Assembly (NCBI RefSeq): GCF_001434585.1
Contig: NZ_AZDB01000004.1
Span: 42,364-106,363, forward strand
Source: Companilactobacillus crustorum JCM 15951
GTDB lineage: Bacteria > Bacillota > Bacilli > Lactobacillales > Lactobacillaceae
Direction: 5' to 3'
Length of the DNA stretch: 64,000 nt
The position numbers were made by a program, and so were the translations under genes. Every line of letters begins with the position of its first letter. The first letter of the stretch is position 1. A model generated the notes under the pieces. It was not told where the DNA came from, did no database searches, and saw only the letters and a program-made list of their open reading frames with translations. This document shows positions 53,479-62,906 of this stretch, in pieces.

Positions 53479-54774
53479 ATGGCAAGTCAAACGGATATTA
53501 AGTTAAGAAAGATGCAGATTTACAGCATTTTCGTAAGAAATCATACAAAAAAAGGAACACTCAAAGCACTTGAACCTGATTTAGATCGAATCAAGGAATT
53601 AGGAACGGATTGTATTTGGCTCATGCCAATTTTTCCTATCGGACGCAAAGATCGTAAAGGAAAGTTAGGCTCGCCATATTCGATTAAGGGTTATCGTGCG
53701 ATAGATCCTAAATTGGGGACTTGGCAGGACTTTTTACATTTGGTAGAGGCAATTCATGATCACGGTATGAAGGTAATGTTAGATATTGTCTATAATCATA
53801 CGTCTCGTGATTCAGTCTTGCTCCAGGTTCACCCAGAGTGGTTCTTGCGTGATCGTGACGGCAATTTGAAGAATAAGAATGAAGATTGGACTGATGTTGC
53901 CGAATTAGACTATACCCACAAAGCTTTGTGGAATTATCAAATAGAAACTTTAAAACGTTTTGCTAAAATTGTTGATGGCTTCAGATGTGACGTGGCTCCT
54001 CAAGTTCCAATCGAATTTTGGAAAGAAGCTCGAAAAGAAGTAGCAAAGGTAAATCCTAAAACAATTTGGCTGGCTGAATCAACAAGTAAGGATTATATTA
54101 AAGCTTTAGCCGAGAAGGGTTATCACGCTTCATCTGATTCGGAATTATACAGTGCTTTTGATATGACTTACGATTATGATATTGATTCAATTTGGAGAAG
54201 TTATGTTAAGGGCGATATACCTTTGAAAAAGTATGTTGAGGCCTTAAATACTCAGGGAGTAATTTATCCTGCTAATTATATTAAGATGCGCGCTTTGGAG
54301 AATCATGATCAACCAAGAGCACACGCACTTTTTATTAATGAAAATGATGTTTATAATTGGACTGCCTTTTCAGAATTTCAACAAGGGTCAACGCTAGTTT
54401 ATGCAGGTCAAGAAGTAGGTATGCAACATACCCCTAGTTTATTTGATCAAGATAAACTTAATTGGGATGATCCTAAGATGAACTTGAGTGTTTTGATGTT
54501 AAAGATGCATCAGCTTAGCCAAGATGATATTCAAGTAAAGGGTGCTTATAAAGTGACACCTATTGAAAATGATGTAATTGAAGTAACTTATCGTTTGGGC
54601 GAATTGATTAGAATTGGTATCTTTAGTTTGAAGGGAATGTCAGCTGAAGTGCCAGTAGCTTTACCAAGCGATAGTTACACAAATATGATCAATAATTCAC
54701 TGATTCATGTACAAGATGGCCTTGTAACGCTGGATTATGATCCTATTATTATTCAGGGAAAGACTAATGCATAG
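53479..54774 (+). CDS. GH13 alpha-amylase family enzyme
   Basis: Intracellular GH13 hydrolase, 431 aa, shorter than typical neopullulanases because the N-terminal dimerisation domain is absent. It starts MASQTDIKLRKMQIYSIFVR. Conserved regions: VMLDIVYNHT, GFRCDVA (Asp171, nucleophile), WLAEST (Glu200, acid/base) and LENHDQPR (Asp277). It probably trims maltodextrins before phosphorolysis. ATG 53479 follows GAGGGGTAGGAAAA; the in-frame upstream codons overlap the preceding gene. A strong terminator follows, so the pair forms a two-gene unit. Confidence 0.87.
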   Translation: MASQTDIKLRKMQIYSIFVRNHTKKGTLKALEPDLDRIKELGTDCIWLMPIFPIGRKDRKGKLGSPYSIKGYRAIDPKLGTWQDFLHLVEAIHDHGMKVMLDIVYNHTSRDSVLLQVHPEWFLRDRDGNLKNKNEDWTDVAELDYTHKALWNYQIETLKRFAKIVDGFRCDVAPQVPIEFWKEARKEVAKVNPKTIWLAESTSKDYIKALAEKGYHASSDSELYSAFDMTYDYDIDSIWRSYVKGDIPLKKYVEALNTQGVIYPANYIKMRALENHDQPRAHALFINENDVYNWTAFSEFQQGSTLVYAGQEVGMQHTPSLFDQDKLNWDDPKMNLSVLMLKMHQLSQDDIQVKGAYKVTPIENDVIEVTYRLGELIRIGIFSLKGMSAEVPVALPSDSYTNMINNSLIHVQDGLVTLDYDPIIIQGKTNA

Positions 54775-54787
54775 GCATTTATAGCAT

Positions 54788-54830
54788 AAAAGAGTAGTTG
54801 ATTCGTTTGTGAATTGACTACTCTTTTTTT
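54788..54830 (+). terminator. terminator after the GH13 pair
   Basis: AAAAGAGTAGTTGATTC pairs with GAATTGACTACTCTTT, loop GTTTGT, followed by seven T residues. Confidence 0.9.
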
Positions 54831-54845
54831 GGACAATTTTGAAAC

Positions 54846-54861
54846 GTGTTATCGGTAACAT
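54846..54861. promoter_or_regulatory. LacI-type operator 2
   Basis: TGTTATCGGTAACA (54847-54860) is the exact reverse complement of operator 1. It sits 12 bases upstream of the -35 box of the transporter operon. Confidence 0.87.
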
Positions 54862-54862
54862 T

Positions 54863-54877
54863 GAGAAAGCGGTTGCA
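54863..54877 (+). promoter_or_regulatory. cre-like CcpA site upstream of malE
   Basis: GAGAAAGCGGTTGCA fits WTGNAANCGNWNNCW at all fixed positions except the first two. It overlaps the -35 box, so CcpA would occlude the promoter when glucose is present. Confidence 0.65.
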
Positions 54878-54901
54878 AAGTAGGCGCTTTCGAACAATAA
54901 T
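54873..54901 (+). promoter_or_regulatory. promoter of the maltodextrin ABC operon
   Basis: TTGCAA (54873-54878), 17-base spacer, AATAAT (54896-54901). The -35 box lies within the cre-like site. Confidence 0.6.
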
Positions 54902-54946
54902 GGAAATTGTAATAAAAAACTTATATTTTTATAGGGGGCTTTGGTA

Positions 54947-56248
54947 ATGAAGAAGAACTTCTGGAAGCGTTTAGGAAAACGTGTCGCAGTTGTTGCATTA
55001 GCAGCTGGCGCAGCATTTACGCTGGCAGCTTGCAGTAACAGTTCATCCTCAGGCAAGGATGTAAAAATCACAATTCTTCAAGGAAAGGTTGAAAATAATA
55101 AGCAATTTAAACAAATTGCTAAAGAGTATGAAAAGAGTCATCCACATGTAAAAATCGAAGTTACATCAATCGGTGGCGGTACTCAATACGATCCAGTTTT
55201 GAAGACTAGAATTTCATCTGGTAATGCACCAACAATCTTTAGTTTGGCTGGTCCAGCTGATGTACAACAATTTAAGGCACACGAAGCCGACTTGTCAGAT
55301 ACTAAAGCAGCTAAGGCAGCTCAACCAGGAACTTTGGATGCTGTTAAGACTGGTGGTAAGATCGTTGGTTTACCATTTAACGTTGAAGGTTATGGATTTG
55401 TCTATAACAAGAAAGTCTTTGAAAAGGCTGGAATTGATCCAAACAGTTTAACAACAGTCGACAAATTAGAAGCAGCTGTTAAGCAATTGGATTCACAAAA
55501 GGAACAATTAGGTATTAAAGGCGTCTTTGCATTACCTGGTAAGGAAGCTTGGATCATGTCTGATCACTTGCTTAACCCTTATGTAGCTCAAGACTACAAT
55601 GGCAATGCTTTGAAACTTTACAAGTCAAAGAAGATGGCATTTTCAAAGAATGCTGATATGAAGACTATGCTTGATTTACAAAAAGATTATTCAATCAAGC
55701 CAGTTATGCAAATGGATTATTCCGCACAAGTTAACCAATACTTCTCACAAGGAAAAGCCGCTATGATTCAACAAGGTGACTGGATCTATCCTACAGTTGA
55801 AGGTATTGATAAGAACTTTGCTAAGAACGATATTGGTATGATTCCTATTCCTGTACCTGGTGAAGAAGGTAAATTACCAGTTGGTACATCACTTTATTGG
55901 GCTGTTAATAGTCAAAAATCTACAGCAGAACAAAAAGCTGCTAAGAACTTCTTAGATTGGCTATACACATCTAAAGCTGGTAAGAAGGACGTTGTTAATA
56001 CATTGCACTTTGTACCTGCATACAAGGGTTATGATAACTACAAGATGAGTGATCCTTTGACATCAGTAGTCTTCAATTACTCACAAAAGCATCAAACAAC
56101 TGGCTGGGCATTCCCAGGTTACACAGGTACTTCATGGGATCCAGATGTTGCACAACCAAATCTACAAAAGTACTTATCTGGCAAACAAAGCTGGGATAAG
56201 ACCGTTAAGAATATGACCGACGGTTGGGCTAAACAACAAAATAAGTAA
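54947..56248 (+). CDS. malE: maltodextrin ABC transporter, substrate-binding lipoprotein
   Basis: Extracellular solute-binding protein family 1, 433 aa, anchored to the membrane as a lipoprotein. The lipobox LAAC puts the lipid-modified Cys at residue 29 after a basic signal peptide (MKKNFWKRLGKR). The mature domain has the VKIEVTSIGG and GLPFNVEGYGFVYNKKVF segments of sugar-binding proteins and a TGWAFPGYTG stretch. Start ATG 54947 is eight bases after AGGGGG. It is first in the transporter operon, with the operator and cre site upstream. Confidence 0.93.
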   Translation: MKKNFWKRLGKRVAVVALAAGAAFTLAACSNSSSSGKDVKITILQGKVENNKQFKQIAKEYEKSHPHVKIEVTSIGGGTQYDPVLKTRISSGNAPTIFSLAGPADVQQFKAHEADLSDTKAAKAAQPGTLDAVKTGGKIVGLPFNVEGYGFVYNKKVFEKAGIDPNSLTTVDKLEAAVKQLDSQKEQLGIKGVFALPGKEAWIMSDHLLNPYVAQDYNGNALKLYKSKKMAFSKNADMKTMLDLQKDYSIKPVMQMDYSAQVNQYFSQGKAAMIQQGDWIYPTVEGIDKNFAKNDIGMIPIPVPGEEGKLPVGTSLYWAVNSQKSTAEQKAAKNFLDWLYTSKAGKKDVVNTLHFVPAYKGYDNYKMSDPLTSVVFNYSQKHQTTGWAFPGYTGTSWDPDVAQPNLQKYLSGKQSWDKTVKNMTDGWAKQQNK

Positions 56249-56273
56249 AAAGTAACAAAAGAGGGCAATGAAT

Positions 56274-57134
56274 ATGAAAAATAGAAGTCTTTCGTTTTGG
56301 TTGTTTTTAACACCAACCCTCGTTGCGTTAGCTTTGGTAGTATTTATTCCGGTAATTGAAGGATTGTTTTATTCATTTACTAATTGGGACGGTTTGACTT
56401 TTACCAAGATGGTAGGATTTCAAAATTACATAACATTGTTCCACGATAAGGCGTTTATTAACGCCTTTTGGTTTACAGTGGGGTTTGTAATTGTCACTGT
56501 CATTATGCTGAACGTAATAGGCTTGGGCTTAGCATTATTAGTTACACAAAAATTTAAGGGAAATAATTTCTTACGTACTGTTTTCTTTATGCCAAATATG
56601 ATTGGTGGTTTAATTTTAGGTTTCATCTGGCAATTCATTTTCACACAAGGTTTTCAAGCTTTAGGTGATGCTTTACATATGAATTGGCTTCAGAACTGGT
56701 TGACGAATGAAACAACTGGTTTTTGGGGATTAGTTATCGTTACTGTCTGGCAAATGAGTGGTTATATTATGATCATTTATATTGCATACTTACAAAATAT
56801 CCCTAATGAAATTATTGAAGCAGCAAAGATTGACGGAGCTTCAGCATGGCAACGTTTCACTAAGATTACGTTCCCAATGATTGCTCCAGCATTTACAGTT
56901 TGCATGTTTTTAACATTATCAAACGGTTTTAAGATTTATGATCAAAACTTGTCATTAACAAATGGTGGTCCTTACAATTCAACACAAATGTTAGCAATGG
57001 ATATTGTTAATACGGCTTACAATTCAGCCAACTTCTCATTGTCAGAAGCAAAGGCCATTGTATTCTTCGTTATTGTTGCTGCTATTTCCTTAGTCCAAGT
57101 TGCTTATAACCGTAAGAGAGAGGAGGATCTCTAA
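56274..57134 (+). CDS. malF: maltodextrin ABC transporter permease, MalF type
   Basis: Sugar ABC permease of the MalFG/UgpA superfamily, 286 aa with six membrane helices. The cytoplasmic EAA loop is EIIEAAKIDGASAWQRFTKITFPMIAP. It has the short N-terminus of Gram-positive MalF proteins, without the large periplasmic P2 loop of E. coli. Start ATG 56274 is eight bases after GAGGG; ATG 56268 is too close to it. The stop overlaps the malG start by one base, so the two permeases are translationally coupled. Confidence 0.93.
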   Translation: MKNRSLSFWLFLTPTLVALALVVFIPVIEGLFYSFTNWDGLTFTKMVGFQNYITLFHDKAFINAFWFTVGFVIVTVIMLNVIGLGLALLVTQKFKGNNFLRTVFFMPNMIGGLILGFIWQFIFTQGFQALGDALHMNWLQNWLTNETTGFWGLVIVTVWQMSGYIMIIYIAYLQNIPNEIIEAAKIDGASAWQRFTKITFPMIAPAFTVCMFLTLSNGFKIYDQNLSLTNGGPYNSTQMLAMDIVNTAYNSANFSLSEAKAIVFFVIVAAISLVQVAYNRKREEDL

Positions 57135-57946
57135 TGGGTAAGACTAGTAAAAAAGTTATTGGTATCGTTGGGCTCTTACTAGGTATTTTATGGTTGTTTC
57201 CATTTTACTTGATCGTAACAAACTCATTTAAAACGCCAAAAGGGATCTTCGCTTCAGTTCTCTCATTGCCACATCCAAGTACAGGTGCCAATTATGTTAA
57301 TTCGTTCAAGGCTTTGGATTTCATTACATCCTTGACTAATTCATTAATTATTACTATCTGTAGTGTTCTATTGATTATCTTAGCTTCTTCAATGGCTGCA
57401 TATGCTTTGCAAAGAAATCATAGTAAGTTGAGCAGTGGGTTATTAATGCTCTTCATCTCAGCTATGTTGATTCCTTTCCAATCAGTTATGATTCCATTGA
57501 CAGCTAACTTTGGTGCTGTGCATTTTCTAAATATGTGGGGCTTGGTCATCATGTACCTAGGTTTTGACTGTAGTTTATCAGTCTTCTTGTATCAAGGTAC
57601 TTTGGCAAGTATTCCTATTGCAATGGATGAATCAGCTGAACTTGAAGGAGCTAGTCGTTGGCAGATCTTTACTAAAGTAATCTTCCCAATGCTCAGTCCC
57701 ATCACAGTTACCGTAGCAATTCTTAATATCATTGCTATCTGGAACGATTATCTATTGCCATCACTAGTATTGCCACAAGCTCAATATACAATTCCACTTC
57801 AGATGTTTAATTTCTTTGGTGAATATACTAAACAATGGCACTTGGCTTTGGCTGGTATTACTATTTCCATCATTCCTGTTATTCTCTTCTATCTATTTGC
57901 TCAAAAATGGATTATCAAGGGTGTTACAGATGGTGCTGTTAAATAA
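57134..57946 (+). CDS. malG: maltodextrin ABC transporter permease, MalG type
   Basis: Second permease, 270 aa with six membrane helices. The EAA loop reads MDESAELEGASRWQIFTKVIFPML, and NSLIITICSVLLIILASSMAAYAL is typical of MalG-type proteins. The start ATG overlaps the malF stop and follows GAGGAGGATCTCTA. The pair with malF forms the transmembrane channel energised by the MsmK-type ATPase downstream. Confidence 0.93.
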   Translation: MGKTSKKVIGIVGLLLGILWLFPFYLIVTNSFKTPKGIFASVLSLPHPSTGANYVNSFKALDFITSLTNSLIITICSVLLIILASSMAAYALQRNHSKLSSGLLMLFISAMLIPFQSVMIPLTANFGAVHFLNMWGLVIMYLGFDCSLSVFLYQGTLASIPIAMDESAELEGASRWQIFTKVIFPMLSPITVTVAILNIIAIWNDYLLPSLVLPQAQYTIPLQMFNFFGEYTKQWHLALAGITISIIPVILFYLFAQKWIIKGVTDGAVK

Positions 57947-57967
57947 TTAAAGAAGGGACGGATCATT

Positions 57968-58624
57968 GTGATTAATTTAAAAACGAAAAATGGTCAAAGA
58001 TTAATAGCTAGTGGAAATTGGCTCTGGTCATTGTTTACAATTAACTTTTCATTTTTTATGATTAATTTTCCGGTTATCTTGACTGCAATAATCCTGTTCA
58101 ATTTAAAATTTTCTACAACTTATAGTTTTCTCTTAATTATTCTTTGGTTAATGCTTTCAGTTTTTACTATTCCTAGTTTAATTGCTGCTTATGCAACAGT
58201 TCAGGAATGGCAGGTAAATGGTAGTGTGAGTTTCTTTAAATACTTTTTTCAAAAATGGTTTGATTTTCAGAAAAACTACCGGCTCAATTTTGGATTAGGT
58301 TTTGTTGCTAGTATTTTTATTCTGTTAAATAAATTTACTGTGGGCAATCCTCAATGGCATATGGCCGTACTGATATTAACATTTGTTTATTTGATGTCTT
58401 TGGTAGCGACAAGTTTCCAATTAGCGACTCAAAAATTTGAAAATATTTTGACCTTATTCATTGAAAAACCTTTTCCAATTATTATCTCAGTAATAGTATT
58501 TTTAATCTTGATCTTAATGAATTTCATTTTGCAATTGGCCTTTCTAAGCGTGGTATGCAGCGTGTCGTTAGCAACATATATTTCATACAGATTACTAGGT
58601 GGTCAAATGGCTAAAAAGGATTGA
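57968..58624 (+). CDS. DUF624 (YesL-like) membrane protein
   Basis: 218 aa membrane protein with about five hydrophobic segments. The N-terminal NWLWSLFTINFSFFMINFPV with following ILFNLKF fits the YesL/DUF624 family, often found in Gram-positive oligosaccharide ABC operons. The role is unknown; it may assist transport or sensing. Start is GTG 57968 after AAGAAGGGACGGATCATT, 21 bases after malG. A gap of 88 bases leads to the ATPase gene with no terminator visible. Confidence 0.8.
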   Translation: MINLKTKNGQRLIASGNWLWSLFTINFSFFMINFPVILTAIILFNLKFSTTYSFLLIILWLMLSVFTIPSLIAAYATVQEWQVNGSVSFFKYFFQKWFDFQKNYRLNFGLGFVASIFILLNKFTVGNPQWHMAVLILTFVYLMSLVATSFQLATQKFENILTLFIEKPFPIIISVIVFLILILMNFILQLAFLSVVCSVSLATYISYRLLGGQMAKKD

Positions 58625-58712
58625 CTTTGGGTGTGGTGGACACATCTAGATTGATTAGTAAGATTAAACTTATTAGTTAACTGGAAGTCAAAAAATAAAA
58701 GGAGCGTTAAAA

Positions 58713-59816
58713 ATGGTAAAAATAAATTTGGAACACATTTACAAACGCTATCAAGGTAATACTGACTATTCAGTTAGTGATTTCAACCTAGACATTAAAG
58801 ATGGTGAGTTTATTGTCTTCGTTGGACCTTCCGGATGTGGTAAATCCACCACATTGCGTATGATAGCGGGTTTGGAGGATATTAGTAAAGGCGACTTTAA
58901 GATGGATGGCAAGGTCATGAACAAGGTATCGCCAAAAGATCGTGATATTGCGATGGTTTTCCAAAATTATGCTTTGTATCCACATATGTCCGTCTTTGAT
59001 AATATGGCTTTCGGATTAAATATTCGAAAGAACGATAAGGAAGATACTAAGAAACGTGTTGACAATGCTGCTAAGATTCTTGGATTGACGCCTTATCTAA
59101 AACGTAAGCCTGCTGCCTTATCTGGTGGACAAAGACAACGTGTTGCCTTAGGTCGTGCTATTGTTCGTGATGCAAACTTGTTCTTGCTTGATGAACCATT
59201 ATCAAACTTGGATGCTAAGTTGAGAGTTCAAATGCGGACTGAAATTGCTCAATTGCATCAACGTTTAGGACGTAATTTCATTTATGTTACTCATGATCAA
59301 GTCGAAGCTATGACTATGGCTGATCGTATCGTTATCATGAATGATGGAATGATTCAACAAGTTGGTACACCATCAGAACTTTACAGCAAACCAGCTAACA
59401 AATTTGTTGCCGGATTCATTGGATCTCCTGCAACTAACTTCTTTGATGTCAAACTTGAAGATGGAAGAATCGTTAACGATCAAGGTTTAAATATTGCTGT
59501 TCCTGAAGGACAGATGAAAGTATTGAAACAAAAAGGTTATGTTGGTAAAGAAATTACCTTTGGTATCCGTCCAGAAGACGTTCATGCTGAAGAGGTTGCA
59601 ATTCAAGCTTTCCCTGATGCAATTATTGATGCTAAAATCAAGGTTTCTGAATTACTAGGTGCAGAATCAATTCTTTATTCTAATGTTGGTGGCACTGATT
59701 TTATTGCTAAAGTTGATTCACGTGATCATCATCAACCTGGCGATGACGTTCAAATGGCTTTTGAAATGACAAAGGCTCATTATTTTGACAAAGATACAGA
59801 CGAAACAATTCTTTAA
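58713..59816 (+). CDS. msmK: sugar ABC transporter ATP-binding protein, MsmK/MalK family
   Basis: ATPase of the CUT1 sugar ABC family, 367 aa. Walker A is GPSGCGKST (38-46), the Q-loop FQNYALYPHMSVFDN, signature LSGGQRQRVALGRAIVRD, Walker B LFLLDEPLSNLD and the switch His in VTHDQVEAMTMAD. The C-terminal OB-type regulatory domain (about 240-367) contains FGIRPEDVHAEE. In lactobacilli one MsmK may energise several sugar importers. The ATG follows AAAAGGAGCGTTAAAA. A hairpin terminator lies between it and maltose phosphorylase. Confidence 0.95.
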   Translation: MVKINLEHIYKRYQGNTDYSVSDFNLDIKDGEFIVFVGPSGCGKSTTLRMIAGLEDISKGDFKMDGKVMNKVSPKDRDIAMVFQNYALYPHMSVFDNMAFGLNIRKNDKEDTKKRVDNAAKILGLTPYLKRKPAALSGGQRQRVALGRAIVRDANLFLLDEPLSNLDAKLRVQMRTEIAQLHQRLGRNFIYVTHDQVEAMTMADRIVIMNDGMIQQVGTPSELYSKPANKFVAGFIGSPATNFFDVKLEDGRIVNDQGLNIAVPEGQMKVLKQKGYVGKEITFGIRPEDVHAEEVAIQAFPDAIIDAKIKVSELLGAESILYSNVGGTDFIAKVDSRDHHQPGDDVQMAFEMTKAHYFDKDTDETIL

Positions 59817-59823
59817 GGATTAT

Positions 59824-59862
59824 AAAAGGTAATTAGGTATATTTACCTAATTACCTTTTTTT
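59824..59862 (+). terminator. internal terminator between msmK and maltose phosphorylase
   Basis: Perfect stem AAAAGGTAATTAGGTA/TACCTAATTACCTTTT with short ATT-type loop, then T residues. The next ribosome binding site follows within a few bases, so it may only reduce downstream expression. Confidence 0.85.
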
Positions 59863-59878
59863 ATAGGAGGTATTGCAA

Positions 59879-62122
59879 ATGCAAAGAATTTTTGAGGTTA
59901 GTCCTTGGAATGTTTTAACTCACAAATTAGACAAAAAAAATAAACGACTTCAAGAGAGCTTAACCAGTTTGGGCAATGGCTATATGGGTATGAGAGGCAA
60001 CTTTGAGGAAGATTATTCTGGAGATAGCCTTCCAGGTATTTATTTAGCCGGTATTTGGTACCCAGACAAGACTCGTGTTGGTTGGTGGAAGAATGGCTAT
60101 CCTAAATATTTTGGAAAAGTTATTAATGCTGTCAATTTTATAAAAATGAACTTTTTGATCAATGATTCTAAATTAGATTTAAATAAAGATACCATTAGTG
60201 ATTTTACTTTAGACTTAAATATGAAAAATGCTACTTTAACCCGCTCTTTTGTAGTAGATAAGGATGGCAGCAAAGTTAAATTCAATTTTGAAAGATTCTT
60301 AAGTGGTGCTCAAAAGGAACTGTCAGTTCAAAAAGTTACCTTTGAAAATCTTTCTGCACAACCAGTTGAAATTAAAGTTATTTCCTCCCTAGATGCTAAT
60401 GTTAAAAATGAAGATGCCAATTATGATGAACATTTTTGGAAAGTATTGGAAATAACTGATGATAGTATTATTGCTGAAACTAAACCAAATGATTTTGGTA
60501 CGCCTAGGTTTACTTCCGGAATGCAGGTACATTACGTTACTGCATTGCCAGAAATCGAACGCAAGGTTGATAAATTAGAAACTAGTCGAACATTTGCAAC
60601 AACTTTAAAGTCACAAGAAACTGGCACAATTGAAAAACGAGTTGTTGTTGTAACTTCACGTGATTATAAAGTTGTTGATGATTTACGCGATGCAATGGAA
60701 GATATTAATGCTAAGGCTTCTCAAGTTTCATATACCGATTTATTAACGGCACATGAACAAGTTTGGAATCAGCGTTGGAATCAATCAGATATTAAGATTG
60801 ATGGCGACGATGAAGCTCAGCAAGGAATGCGTTTTAATCTCTTTGGTTTGTTCACGACTTATTCGGGTGAAGATTCACGCTTGAATATTGGTCCTAAAGG
60901 ATTTACTGGTGAAAAGTATGGTGGGGCCACCTATTGGGATACCGAAGCCTTTTGTATTCCTGTTTATCTAGGTGTGTCTAGTCCAGAAGTTTCTAGAAAT
61001 CTATTAATGTATCGTTACAATCAATTGAGCGGTGCTTATGTAAATGCTAAAGAACAAGGCTTGAAGGGTGCTTTATTCCCAATGGTGACATTTAACGGAA
61101 TTGAATGTCATAACGAATGGGAAATAACCTTTGAAGAAATTCACCGTAACGGCGATATAGCTTTTGCAATTTATAACTATACTCGTTATACCGGTGATAA
61201 ATCTTTTGTATTAAATGAAGGTAGTGAGATATTGACAGAAATTTCTCGATTCTGGGCCGATCGGGTTCACTTTAGCAAGCGGAATGGAGAATATATGATC
61301 CACGGCGTTACAGGTCCGGATGAATATGAAAATAATGTCGATAATAATTGGTATACTAATTTTCTTGCCAAATGGACTTTGAAATACACACTTCAAATTT
61401 TAGGCGAAGTATCTAAGGAACAATATGAAGAATTAAATGTTTCAGATGCTGAAATAAAACAATGGCAAGATATTGTAGACAAAATGTATTTACCATACGA
61501 TGAAGACTTGGGAATATTTGTTCAACACGATGGATTTTTGGATAAAGACATTGAACCAGTTAGCTCAATTCCTAAGGATCAATTGCCTATCAATCAGCAT
61601 TGGTCATGGGATAAAATCCTCCGTTCGCCTTATATTAAACAAGGCGATGTCTTACAAGGTATTTGGGACTTTATCGATGATTTTTCTGAGAGAGAAAAGA
61701 AACGCAATTTTGATTTTTATGAACCATTAACGGTTCATGAGTCAAGTTTGTCGCCTGCAATTCATTCTGTTTTGGCGGCTGATTTACATTACGAAGAGAA
61801 AGCGGTTGCATTATATGAAAGAACCGCTAGACTAGACTTAGACAATTATAATAATGACACTGCGGATGGCTTACATATTACTTCAATGACCGGTGGCTGG
61901 CTTGCAATGGTTCAAGGATTTGCAGGAATGCGGGTTCATGACGATGGATCATTGAGCTATAAACCATTCTTGCCCAAGAAATGGAATAGTTATTCATTCA
62001 GACAAGTATTTCGAGATCGAGTAATTGAAATTTCTGTTGAAAAAGATGGATCGCATTTCAAACTTATTTCTGGAAAACCACTTCAAATTAAGGTTTATGA
62101 TGAACCACTTATGTTGAAATAA
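59879..62122 (+). CDS. malP: maltose phosphorylase (GH65)
   Basis: Splits maltose with phosphate into glucose and beta-glucose-1-phosphate. 747 aa, the family length. Start ATG 59879 is nine bases after AGGAGG; the TTG at 59873 is too close. The GH65 N-terminal beta-sandwich opens with NGYMGMRGNFEEDYSGDSLPG. The (alpha/alpha)6 barrel has GGATYWDTEAFCIPVYL, HNEWEITFEEIHRNGD, and GVTGPDEYENNVDNNWYTN with the likely general acid Glu482. Kojibiose or trehalose phosphorylase are alternatives within the family, but the maltodextrin context and the adjacent beta-phosphoglucomutase favour maltose. Confidence 0.92.
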   Translation: MQRIFEVSPWNVLTHKLDKKNKRLQESLTSLGNGYMGMRGNFEEDYSGDSLPGIYLAGIWYPDKTRVGWWKNGYPKYFGKVINAVNFIKMNFLINDSKLDLNKDTISDFTLDLNMKNATLTRSFVVDKDGSKVKFNFERFLSGAQKELSVQKVTFENLSAQPVEIKVISSLDANVKNEDANYDEHFWKVLEITDDSIIAETKPNDFGTPRFTSGMQVHYVTALPEIERKVDKLETSRTFATTLKSQETGTIEKRVVVVTSRDYKVVDDLRDAMEDINAKASQVSYTDLLTAHEQVWNQRWNQSDIKIDGDDEAQQGMRFNLFGLFTTYSGEDSRLNIGPKGFTGEKYGGATYWDTEAFCIPVYLGVSSPEVSRNLLMYRYNQLSGAYVNAKEQGLKGALFPMVTFNGIECHNEWEITFEEIHRNGDIAFAIYNYTRYTGDKSFVLNEGSEILTEISRFWADRVHFSKRNGEYMIHGVTGPDEYENNVDNNWYTNFLAKWTLKYTLQILGEVSKEQYEELNVSDAEIKQWQDIVDKMYLPYDEDLGIFVQHDGFLDKDIEPVSSIPKDQLPINQHWSWDKILRSPYIKQGDVLQGIWDFIDDFSEREKKRNFDFYEPLTVHESSLSPAIHSVLAADLHYEEKAVALYERTARLDLDNYNNDTADGLHITSMTGGWLAMVQGFAGMRVHDDGSLSYKPFLPKKWNSYSFRQVFRDRVIEISVEKDGSHFKLISGKPLQIKVYDEPLMLK

Positions 62123-62133
62123 TTGTAAAATAC

Positions 62134-62166
62134 AGATGCCTGAATAGTAAATTTCAGGCATCTTTT
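62134..62166 (+). terminator. hairpin between malP and pgmB
   Basis: GATGCCTGAA/TTCAGGCATC stem with an eight-base loop followed by TTTT. Partial termination is likely. Confidence 0.7.
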
Positions 62167-62191
62167 CATCAAGAAGGAGCGCTAACTAAAA

Positions 62192-62875
62192 ATGGTTGAT
62201 TTCGAACAGATTAAAGGTTTTGTATTTGATTTAGATGGAGTAATTGCTAATACTTCGGCTTATCATGCAAAAGCATGGCATCAATTGGCCGATGAATTAG
62301 GCGTTGAATGGACCGATGATTTGGCTAACCAACTAAAAGGTGTTGGTCGAATGGATTCATTGAATCTTATTTTAAAATCCGGTGGCAAAGAAAATGACTA
62401 TACAGAAGATGAAAAGAAAAAATTTGCTGCTGAAAAGAATGATAACTACTTAAAACTGTTGGAAACTCTTGATTCATCAGAGATTCTCCCAGGCATGGGC
62501 GAATTTATAAAGGATATTTCTGAGCGTCATTATTTAATTTCATTAGCATCATCATCCAAAAACTCACCAAGAGTTCTTGAAAAGTTGAATTTAGCTAAAT
62601 ATTTTAATGAACGTGTTGATCCGGCAACATTGAAACATGGGAAACCAGATCCAGAAATTTATCGTCGCGGTGCCGAAATATTAAATTTGAAGCCAGAAGA
62701 ATGCATTGGTTTAGAGGATGCTATTGCGGGCGTTAAATCAATTAATGGTGCAGGTGAAACTTCACTTGGTATTGGGGATTCTAAATTATTGCATGAAGCG
62801 GATATTATTTTCAAAGATACTTCTCAAGTTACTTTGGAAAATATTAAAAATGCAATGCTGATTCCCAGCAGATAA
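62192..62875 (+). CDS. pgmB: beta-phosphoglucomutase
   Basis: Converts beta-glucose-1-phosphate to glucose-6-phosphate via beta-glucose-1,6-bisphosphate, the step after maltose phosphorolysis. 227 aa HAD-superfamily protein. Motif I FDLDGVIAN carries Asp13 (nucleophile) and Asp15 (acid/base), motif II SLASSSKNS, motif III Lys in LKHGKPDPE and motif IV GLEDAIAGVKS. The start ATG is preceded by AAGGAGCGCTAACTAAAA. It follows malP, a pairing diagnostic for the phosphorolytic maltose pathway. Confidence 0.95.
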   Translation: MVDFEQIKGFVFDLDGVIANTSAYHAKAWHQLADELGVEWTDDLANQLKGVGRMDSLNLILKSGGKENDYTEDEKKKFAAEKNDNYLKLLETLDSSEILPGMGEFIKDISERHYLISLASSSKNSPRVLEKLNLAKYFNERVDPATLKHGKPDPEIYRRGAEILNLKPEECIGLEDAIAGVKSINGAGETSLGIGDSKLLHEADIIFKDTSQVTLENIKNAMLIPSR

Positions 62876-62906
62876 AGAAACTTTTTACAAAGAGATGGGC
62901 AAAAAA

